A DNA stretch of 64,000 nucleotides from Phocoena phocoena (Eukaryota; Chordata; Mammalia; Artiodactyla; Phocoenidae), in assembly GCF_963924675.1 (NCBI RefSeq), contig NC_089224.1:48341158-48405157 (forward strand). The letters are read 5' to 3'. A program made the translations under genes and the position numbers. Positions 55,561-64,000 of this stretch are shown piece by piece (the stretch's first letter is position 1; each line of letters opens with the position of its first letter). The notes beneath the pieces were generated by a model that saw only the letters and a program-made list of their open reading frames with translations, had not been told where the DNA came from and did not search any database.

Positions 55561-58189
55561 AGGGCTCAAAATGAGCTGTGATGATGACATTGGCCCTCAT
55601 TAGGAAGACAGCACTGTGTGTCCAGAGTTAGAGACGGAGAGTGGAAGTCATAACGAAACAGTATATCCTTAAAATTTTAAGGATAAACATGGTGACCCTT
55701 TGCAAATGTATTATACCATCATACTTTGCAGGCAACCTTTTAAAAATGTGCTAATTTGCACAAGGCTTGCCTGCTCTCCTTTGGTGAGTATCACCAGGGC
55801 TCCTTTTCCAACTGAATGTCTGAGCCTGGTCCTGTGATATATATATATAATGTGTGTGCGTGTCTGGTCTTATATTCCACAATAGTTGGCTCTCTTGATA
55901 GTCTCATGATGTAACATTTTCTGTAAAATCTAACAAAGGGCTACACGATACAGGAGCTAGAAGTGACAAGGGCAGTGATGATAGTGGTGGGAGAGGAGAG
56001 GAGGATGCAGAGGCAAGGAGGCAGAGAAGAGGCCCAAAGAAGAGAAAGTAGGAGAACCGTATTGTCACCATGTCCCAGCAGCAAGAGTCTCCCGCCTTCA
56101 TATACTGTTAGATTGCAGAAAACTCAAGGCTCAGGTAAACACACATGAATAACCTGCAGAGGATCCACATGAGAAGTTGAAACTTAACAGCCTAGATAAA
56201 ACTGAAACACATCCGAAATTCTTGTGTAAGCAACGATTAAGTGTTTTCTTTGCCCCTCAGTGGAAAAAAAAAACCATTAAGATGCTGTTAATAAGCAACA
56301 TATTCTTTAAAATGTAGTTCATTATTTTAATATTCATTATTCTGTTTTCAAATTAAGTTTATTTCAGCCATCTCACTGGTAGCAAATTTCAAATATCTGA
56401 TTGCTCTTATTGTTTTAATGAGATTCTCACTGGTGAGCACTGCCCACCTTCTTTTTATACAATATAGTTCCTAGTAAGTAATTTCTTTCAAAGACATTTA
56501 AAATTTGAGTCTCTGGTCTTATATTCTGCAACACTTGCTTTCCTGATAATCTCATGAACCTTATTAAACACTGTGTTGAAGTTTATCCTTGAAAATGTGA
56601 TCTGAATGTATAATTTGTATGACGTGTATGACGTGCTCTGTTACAAGTCAATTCTGACCTATCTGTCTCTTGTACTGTTTTACTCTACTCACTGAACCAA
56701 AGCAAATTCCATATCTGGAGGTGCACATTCAGGTCAGCTTTAAGTCAAATGTTTATAATCAGCAGTAGTGAAATATCTCATTTAACCAGGAAATAAACAG
56801 AGGTCGAATGTGCCCCCAGGTGAAAACCAGTTGTTACTAACGATGACAGAAGGCAAAGCAAGAAGAGCATTGCTTCCTTTGTCCAGCCATGGCTTTTCTC
56901 TAAGTGAAGAGACCAGCGTAATTAACCAGATGGAATATCACTGCGATTCTGTATTGACAATGCCTTTCCTACAGTTTTTGAAGGTGTGTCTGTGGATGTT
57001 TAGTCATCCTAGCCATCCCCAGTAAATCTCCCTATGTTGGCTGATGGCCTTGCTGTCGCTGCTAAAAGAGCTGTCTCCCCAGCAAACCCTGCCATTCTGT
57101 TTCCTATTTTGAAGATCAAAGTATCATCTCAGACGCTTGGGCTTCATTTTTCCAGTGAGTTCATTTCCCTGTATTCTATAATGACTTCGGGAAATCTCAG
57201 GCCGTTTGTTTACTTTAAGGAAAAAACCACCTCACCCACTGGCAAGTTTTGAGTATATTACATAGAACGGTACCTCTTCAGTGTCAAATGTGTGGTTAAG
57301 TGAAATGTTTAGTACTATGGGAAGAATCTGTAAATGTCAAACATTAGGATGATTAGCACTTAACTCATCTCAACAAATTATATAACTGCACTTTTTACGG
57401 GGCCCTGAGAGACATTAGACTCTGAGGGCCTCTTTCTAACAGCAAAGTTCATTTCAGCTCCATCCCACCATCTGTCAATAACCAGAATTGAATCTGAAGC
57501 CAAAATAGGATAATGGGTGTGCTCCCAAGACATCAGCTTAATGATACTAATAACCAAATGGTACCCACGCCATGCAGCAACAACTCACAAGTCCCTGTAG
57601 AAGTTCAAATAAGTAGCATCACACTGGACGTCCCTGTCAGTTCTTGCATTCAGAGCACTCACAAATCTTTACACTAAAACCTTTCAGGTCAGAGTCCTAT
57701 TTCCTTTCACAATGGATACTTACTTCCACATGTGGAGTTCCTATTAGATGATCAGAATTGCATTGTGCCAAATTAGGATTGCAAAGATCTGGTTTAATGG
57801 GAGCTTATTTCAAATAATGGCTTGCAAATGTAGGTTACTTAAAGAATTACATGTCCCATTTTCACTTCATTCCCATTTCATTCAACAATACAATATTGTT
57901 ACTGTTACTCCATCTTCTCCCAACACTTCCCAATGTGCCACCTTGCCCACGAACGCCTTTTTATGAATAGATGAGGAAATTATGCACTTGTTGAATCAGA
58001 TCCAAAGAGACATAATATTGCATCGCAGCCATGGCCATGTTCTCAATTCTAGTTGACTACTGAAATCATTTATTTGTTTATTTGCTTATGGTTTTTAATA
58101 TCATAGGTATCTCTTACCCTAGCTCCATCATAACCTCCCTTACGTACAATATCTACAGATTCACAGGTAGTTCTGATCCACAGCTAGGA
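55561..58189. other. Mostly unique sequence
   Basis: Contains a diverged local repeat pair (55863-55910 and 56512-56558) and a 9-bp tandem at 56617-56634. The plus-strand frames at 56810-57252 have no splice support. A weak MER5-like end lies around 58160-58189. No gene is recognised. Confidence 0.45.
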
Positions 58190-58280
58190 TTGAGAACCCT
58201 AGCTGGGTTTGAATGCGGGTTCCACCATTTCTTGGCTGCATGACTTTGAACAAGTTATACTGCTTCTGGCTCTCATCCCA
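58190..58280 (+). repeat. MIR SINE fragment
   Basis: TGGGTTTGAATGCGGGTTCC, CATTTCTTGGCTGCATGACTTTG and AACAAGTTATACTGC follow the MIR core. Confidence 0.65.
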
Positions 58281-58329
58281 GACCAATGGAATTAAAAGCT
58301 CAAGGGATAAAGCCTAAACATGGGTCATT

Positions 58330-58385
58330 TTTAATAGCACCCCAAGTGATTTTAATGTGTAACCAGGATTGAAAATCACTAGTAT
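58330..58385. mobile_element. MER5-type hAT fragment
   Basis: CCCAAGTGATTTTAATGTG and CCAGGATTGAAAATCACTAG match one end of MER5A. Confidence 0.6.
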
Positions 58386-59423
58386 AATACTTTGTTGTTG
58401 GATCTGTAAAATACAGGTAAGTAGGAAATACTTTATGAAAAGGGTTGGCCCAGTCCCATGCCGACACAGCTCAACAATGCTGGTGGGTACTGTTGTGAAG
58501 GCAGAAGACAGAGAAAGAGCAGTGATGAGAGCTGGCCTGGCCATCTGGAGCTGGAGCAAAGCGGACTGAGGTGGCCCCTTACCACTGATCTCAGTGACCA
58601 CCTCACTGCATCAGAGGAGATACAGGCTACCCAGGGCCCCCTGGGAGAGAATCTGAACCCCAGCTCTGTACTGCTGTGCAAGTTCCTGAACCGGTCTGAA
58701 TCTCAGAGGGACGTAAAATAAATAGGTTACAACCACCATAGAAAAGAATGTATATTTGTGTGTGCGTCGGGCGTGGCGGCAGGCAGGCCACCAACCTGAC
58801 ATATATGATATGCAACAAAAATGGTGGGAAATTGGTGTTTGGTGGGGAATGGGACTGTGAGCCTTACAGTTTCTGAGCAGAGAGTGAAAGGAAAAAAAGT
58901 ATAATAAGTAGATTCAGTTCGAAGTAATGTATGTGATGGATGAGAAGTTGGCGTTGCCAGAGGCAAAGAAACCAGCTAGGAAAGTATAATGTAATCCAGG
59001 AGTAGTGCAACGAAGGCCTGGTGAGTACACGGTCTAACCCATCTGGGCTCTAGCTGCCTTATATGAGCTGTCAAAGGGTTGTGGTAGATGATCTCGAAGA
59101 ATTTATTTAGCTCTGATATTCTAAGATGCTCTGCCACGCCATTTAGAGTAGACGTGAAGAAAGAGTTTAATGGAAACAGTTTCAGTGGGGGATGACGGAG
59201 AAGTTGTGATGGTTCCAGATAACGTGGATGTACTTAACGCCAATGAATCATATACTGTAAAAGGGTTAAAATAATAAATTTGTGTCATGTATATTTTAAC
59301 ACACACACAGAATAGACAGGAGGAAATAAACACAAACACACAAGGAAGGTCTTTTAAAAGAAAAATATGGAAGAATGGATGACTGAAAGGATGTAGGTGA
59401 AAAAAAAAAATAGATCAAGACAG
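58386..59423. other. Mostly unique sequence
   Basis: A weak MIR lies at about 58640-58730 (GAATCTGAACCCCAGCTCTG, AACCGGTCTGAATCTCAGAG). The 58314-58818 frames overlap on both strands and cannot all be real. None has splice support. Confidence 0.4.
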
Positions 59424-59800
59424 ACCATGGAGGGGCTTCGCTGGTGGTGCAGTGGTTAAGAATCTGCCTGCCCATGCAGGGGACATGGGTTCGAGCCCTG
59501 GTCTGGGAAGATCCCACGTGCCGCGGAGCAACTAAGCCCGTGCGCCACAACTACTGAGCCTGTGCTCTAGAGCCCACGAGCCACAACTACTAAAGCCCAC
59601 GCACCACAACTACTGAAGCCTGCATGCCTGGAGCCCGTGCTCCGCAACAAGAGAAGCCACCGCAATGAGAAGCCCGCGCACCGCAACGAGGAGTAGCCCC
59701 AACTCGCCGCAACGAGAGAAAGCCTGTGCGCAGCAACGAAGACCCAATGTAGGCAAAAATAAATAAATAAATAAATAAAATTTTTTAAAAACCATGGGGA
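59424..59800 (+). mobile_element. CHR-type SINE, long form
   Basis: Body about 59434-59790: GGCTTCGCTGGTGGTGCAGTGG, a canonical B box GGTTCGAGCCC, several CCACAACTACTGAGCC-type units and an AAATA-repeat tail (59755-59779). Flanks share ACCATGG with a following G run (59424-59433 and from 59791), a short diverged TSD. The frames here are SINE-derived. Confidence 0.93.
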
Positions 59801-61624
59801 CTTAGGCCTGGGTGCCTAGGGACAGCACTTCTGGAAAATGGGGAGTGAAGTAGGGTATCTTGTTCCATGGGTAAGATTATGATTGCAATGGTGAACAATT
59901 TGCAGTTTAGGGCTGGAAGTCCACATAAGGAAAAATGACTGTTCTTTAACAGATGGAAATGCAGCCCAGAACTTGAGTGACAATCAGCAGTGATGCTGTA
60001 GATTCAGAAATGATCGCCGATGTTACCAAATGGAAGCCTAGGGTCCTTCCTTATGAAGAACTTACTATGATCATCTGATCTCACCCGTTCTTTTTTACAG
60101 GTGGCAACACCAAGCCTTACGGAAGGAGGGTGGCTCAGACAAGCTCACCCAGGGGTGACTGAGGCTTTTTGAACCTCAACCCTTTCCCCTTCATTTTATT
60201 TGTCCAGCGGTGATCACCCCAAATTTGGTAAAAACATAAACTCCTTGAGAAAGATGATTGAGGGAAAGGATGAGCGAGGTGATGGTTACTCTAAAGAATG
60301 GCCATCACCAACAGGTCCAGGGAGGAAGAAGAAATGAGAGGCCCTAGAGGGTCTATCATTAAGACACAGGAGAGAGAACTGCAAGAAGAACGTGAACCTG
60401 GAAGCTCAAACTGAAAGCTCAGAAAAGAACGTCCTGCCTCATTTCCATTAACCCTCTGAGTCACTTGATGTCTGTATGGCACACCATTGTCCTTCTCCAG
60501 AAATCCTTCATAAACAGTAACCACATCGCTGCCACAGGATCCCTCAGCACTCACATAATCTTTACTACAATAATGCTGTGGCCATGACTTTGGAGGCTCC
60601 AGCTCTACTTAAAACAGTATTATTCAGAGACAAATTTCCCATAGATATAGTTGTATAACTTCGGGTGCTATTCCCAGAGAATCCCCAAATGACTTACTAC
60701 ACCATAAAACGTGGGGAGAACAGTTAAAATAACTTATCAAAATTTCCTTAAATAACTTAGTCAAAATAATTAAGACCCCAAGATAACCAGTGACACCAAG
60801 ACTTAAGGTACAGGGATGTTACAGAAAGAACACAGGATTTGGAGCCAAATAAACCCTTTCTCAGGGATAGCAAGGCTCCAGGCCAAACTCCCTTTCTAAG
60901 ACATTTTCTATTTCTGTGATTGGTTAATATCTTGGGGACACTGGTTTCTTTCAGTTCTTAACATGCTTTCGAGGCTTTCAGGCCACCCAGGTGTTAGTTT
61001 CTGATGGAACTGATTAAAATCAGGAGCCAGGAATGGAAACCACTTTTCAAGAAAGTCCAGAAAAGTGGATGATAGAGACATATACTGCCAAACCACAGGG
61101 GGGCTGCCCTTCCTTGCACTGCTTCTGCTCATGTTCTAAGGTTGTGGTAGAAAAACTGATTATTCATTGGATCCTAAGGGCACTGGAACAGAATACTGTC
61201 TGTTGGGGAAAAAAAAAAAAAGTGTTCCTTATGTGTCCAGTGATAATGCTGGGTTTTATATCATATTTAGTGGTCTCTATTCCTAATTTTCACTAAATGC
61301 CTTAATAACATATTTTCCTGTCCATCTAAAAGACTTCATCAGTGTCCCTAAAAAACTTGCTAGCTTCTCTCTGTAACAATAATTGTGAAACAGAGGAAAT
61401 CTTGCCATCAGGCTGATTAAAGTCTTGACCCTCATCTGACAATGGAATGAACATTCTATTCCAGCCTGATTCCACCCAGGAGGGCATGATGAATATGTAT
61501 ATACAACTGGTCAGGATTTCATAAGAAATGTTATCATGACGACTGGTTATAAGGATTAAGGAAATGAAAGCTGGAAAATAAGAGAATGTAGTAGTAGCAC
61601 TTGTGAAATAATTTATGTTTATTC
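59801..61624. other. Unique sequence, no gene recognised
   Basis: The minus-strand frame at 60291-60554 has a fairly protein-like composition (VTVYEGFLEKDN) but no convincing acceptor. 60060-60130 weakly resembles the ancient repeat seen at 38615. Otherwise nothing. Confidence 0.4.
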
Positions 61625-62306
61625 TTGAAATATTTTATTTTTATTTATTTTAATTTTTTAATATTCATTTTTATTGAATATAATTGACTTAAAATACTAT
61701 ATTAATTTCAAAATACCTAAGGTATAAACCTACCTAAGGAGGCAAAAGACCTGTACTCCAAAAACTATAGGACACTGATGAAAGAAATTGAAGATGATAC
61801 GAACAGAAAGAAAGATATACCATGTTCTTGGATTGGAAGAATCAATATTGTGAAAATGACAATACTACCCAAGGCAATCTACAGATTCAAAGCAATCCCT
61901 ATCAAATTACCAATGGCATTTTTCACAGAACTAGAACAAAAAGTTTTTCAATCTGTATGGAAACACAAAAGATCCTGAATAGCCAAAGCAAATCTTGAGA
62001 AAGAAAAACGGAGCTGGAGGAATCAGGCTCCCTGGCTTCAGACTATACTACAAAGCTACAATCATCAAAACAGTATGATACTGGCACAAAAACAAATATA
62101 GCACAGGATACAAATCCCAGACGTAGACCTATCCCCCTAAGGTCAATTAATTTATGACAAAGGAGGCAAGAATATACAATACAGAAAAGACATTCCCTTC
62201 AATGAGTGGTGCTGGGAAAACTGGACATCTACATGTAAAAGAATGAAATTAGAACATTCTCTAACACCATACACAAAAATAAACTCAAAATGGGTTGAAA
62301 TATTTT
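61625..62306 (-). mobile_element. Twin-primed (5'-inverted) L1 with ORF2 piece and exact TSD
   Basis: 61637-61720 is the antisense L1 3' end (TTTTTATTGAATATAATTGAC, CTATATTAATTTC). From about 61725 to 62294 the orientation is reversed and shows a decayed piece of L1 ORF2 (plus strand). It encodes reverse-transcriptase C-terminal sequence: the open part contains [18 protein letters not shown], followed by a TGA at about 61977-61979 and further degraded sequence (TGGCTTCAGACTATACTACA, AATGAGTGGTGCTGGGAAAAC). An exact 12-bp duplication TTGAAATATTTT flanks the whole (61625-61636 and 62295-62306). Confidence 0.9.
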
Positions 62307-63119
62307 CTTTCTCCATTTCAAGAAGATATCCAGCAAGCAAAAGCTGCTTGATGGCCATGGTGCTTGCTACCCTCCCAGGTAAAGATACAGCTGAGTAGGC
62401 TGAGGGAGGCCTGTGGGACAAGGAGAGAGACAAACTGTAGAGGTTGTTGTGATGGTGAGAATTTAGCAGGAGGCTGGCAGTTCCACAGGAGGCAGGGCCC
62501 TACACTCCTCTCTTTCTGATCCAGTGCCCTGTGGTGGGATGGGGGTACCTGCAAGCACACACCTTGTTGCCAAAGACCCCAGTGGGCAGGACCTAAAAAG
62601 GCCAAAATGGACCGACAATGGGCAATTCAGAGTAAGAAATGTGGACAAGAACCAGTTACTGGACACATCTCCCTAGATCAAAATTCCCTTCCTCTCCTGG
62701 CCTCAAACTACTACCTGTGGCCTGGGAAGCACACACCAGCTAACATCCCCTACTTTAGCCATTTTGCAGTTCTGACTCAGAATTACAGAATCTCAGGGTT
62801 GAAAGGAATTCAATAGTCATCCATCTTTTTCATAAAAAGCTGGTGTTATATGTTCCAAAAGAATGGATGCTTTTCTGTTTATGATGTGCTTAATATTTTG
62901 TTATTTTATTATAAATATGATTAACTAAATAAAAACATAAAAGTTTAAGAAACTTATCCATCCTATGTCTTATTCATTATGGACCCATCCCTCATCTACA
63001 TATTGATACAGAAGAAAGATATGCACCCACAGAAAAGGAATGAGACTGAAAAGATAATGAGGAAATAAATGAGGCAAAAAGAGAAGGTCTCTTCTGAGTG
63101 TCTTGTTTTCTTCCGGGAA
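62307..63119. other. Mostly unique sequence
   Basis: 62770-62860 weakly resembles the ancient repeat family at 38615 (CAGAATCTCAGGGTTGAAAGG). The minus-strand frames at 62152-62666 are unsupported. Confidence 0.4.
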
Positions 63120-63275
63120 CCCTGTGTCCAGTCCCAACTCTGCCCCATCAAACTATGTGACCTAGGATGAGCCCTTGTTCCCCTCTGGACTGCAATGTTC
63201 TCATCTTTAAAAAGGATGCAGTCCAAAGATGCTTACAAATTCTCCTCCAGCTCTATCAGTCTCTGATTCTGCACC
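63120..63275 (+). repeat. MIR/L3-age repeat fragment
   Basis: TATGTGACCTAGGATGAGCC, GCAATGTTCTCATCTTTAAAA and CAGCTCTATCAGTCTCTGATTC resemble a MIR-like ancient repeat. Confidence 0.5.
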
Positions 63276-64000
63276 TCACCTCTGTGATAATAAGATAATA
63301 TGAACTTCCTGGAAACGCATTTGCTTGCAAGAGGCATTTAGGATTTAACACCAGTAAGAACTGCATTCAGAGGGAAAGATACATTCAGCAGGTGGGTCTT
63401 TTGTCTCCTTTCATCATAACATTACGCTAGGATGACCAGAGTTTATTCTTCCCTGGACATAGATATAAAACAGATTATACCATTGGTAAAATAATGTGTT
63501 ATTAAAATGAGAAATTTCTGCACATTATTTGGATAAAACAAAGAGGAGACATAATCTTCATGTATTTGTGGTCAGTCTTATGAAAGACTTCATAGATTGT
63601 CTCCATGTTTTTATGAATAATGAATGCAAAATATTGCTTCTTCCTTTTAAAAGGAAAGAACGTTGTACTTTGGTGTTCTTTTAATAAGACCCACAAAAGC
63701 CTCCTATGCTTACCTTCTGCTGTTAGTTTTTATGGTGATCTGTATGGTAGGGTTATTCTATAGCCTAAATAACTACTTTCTTATTTATTTGCTGGGCCAG
63801 TATAGAAAAGGGAGAATAGGAATTGGGGTGGGGAGGGGGGAGGAGAGGGGAAAACAGTGAGAGAGAGATCTTTAATTTATGTTTACAGTTGAAGTGCTAA
63901 ATGTGTGGAATCTTAGTAATGCCCTATTTCATTAAAGACCATTAATTAAATGCCATTCATGTACAACATTCAATATTTTAGTTCAAATTGTACAACTGGA
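63276..64000. other. Unique sequence with a G-rich motif
   Basis: No gene. 63825-63850 carries at least four G runs of four or more in 26 bases, a G-quadruplex-type motif on the plus strand. Confidence 0.5.

Noticed and set aside
60291..60554. 87-codon minus-strand frame with protein-like composition
   Set aside because: No convincing acceptor or donor at the borders and no family recognised.
1..64000. CRISPR arrays, bacterial operons, tRNA or rRNA genes
   Set aside because: No spaced direct repeats of CRISPR type, no prokaryotic gene density, and tRNA-like boxes occur only in SINEs.

Overview
This window looks like mammalian nuclear DNA, almost certainly from a cetacean. Eight tRNA-derived SINEs of the CHR type are present (starting with the GCTTCCCTGGTGG signature), most with A-rich tails and target-site duplications (TSDs). 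I see no BovB or Bov-tA elements, so a ruminant is unlikely; hippopotamus cannot be fully excluded. The rest of the repeat content fits a placental mammal: L1 3' ends of several ages, many MIR and L2 fragments, MaLR/ERVL-type LTRs, one ERV1-like LTR, a MER5A-type hAT element and several dinucleotide microsatellites.

No complete protein-coding gene is visible. Nearly all long open frames are short, AT-rich and unspliced, or lie inside SINE and L1 sequence on the wrong strand. The window is therefore intergenic or intronic. The best coding candidates are isolated exon-sized frames bounded by plausible splice sites: a 120-nt symmetric frame on the minus strand at 25437-25556, a 117-nt symmetric frame on the plus strand at 32470-32586, a possible 217-nt exon on the minus strand at 5935-6151, and a 19-nt possible microexon on the minus strand at 13550-13568. 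I could not recognise the parent protein of any of them. They do not assemble into one transcript.

Layout: 1-10 kb is mostly unique sequence with two CHR SINEs, MIRs, a strong CTCF-like motif at 4462 and a TG microsatellite. 10-27 kb holds old LTR remnants, MIRs, several L1 3' ends, a CHR SINE and an ERV1-like LTR. 27-46 kb has an L1 3' end next to an MLT1-type LTR, an L2-like block, two young CHR SINEs, a second LTR, and a young L1 nested in an old one. 46-53 kb is mostly unique, including a comparatively CpG-retaining block (46690-47480). 53-64 kb has CHR SINEs, a C-rich pentamer array, a MER5A element and two twin-primed (5'-inverted) L1 insertions with matching TSDs. Repeat calls rest on remembered family consensus sequences, not on an alignment search. 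Subfamily names are tentative and edges are approximate except where a TSD fixes them.
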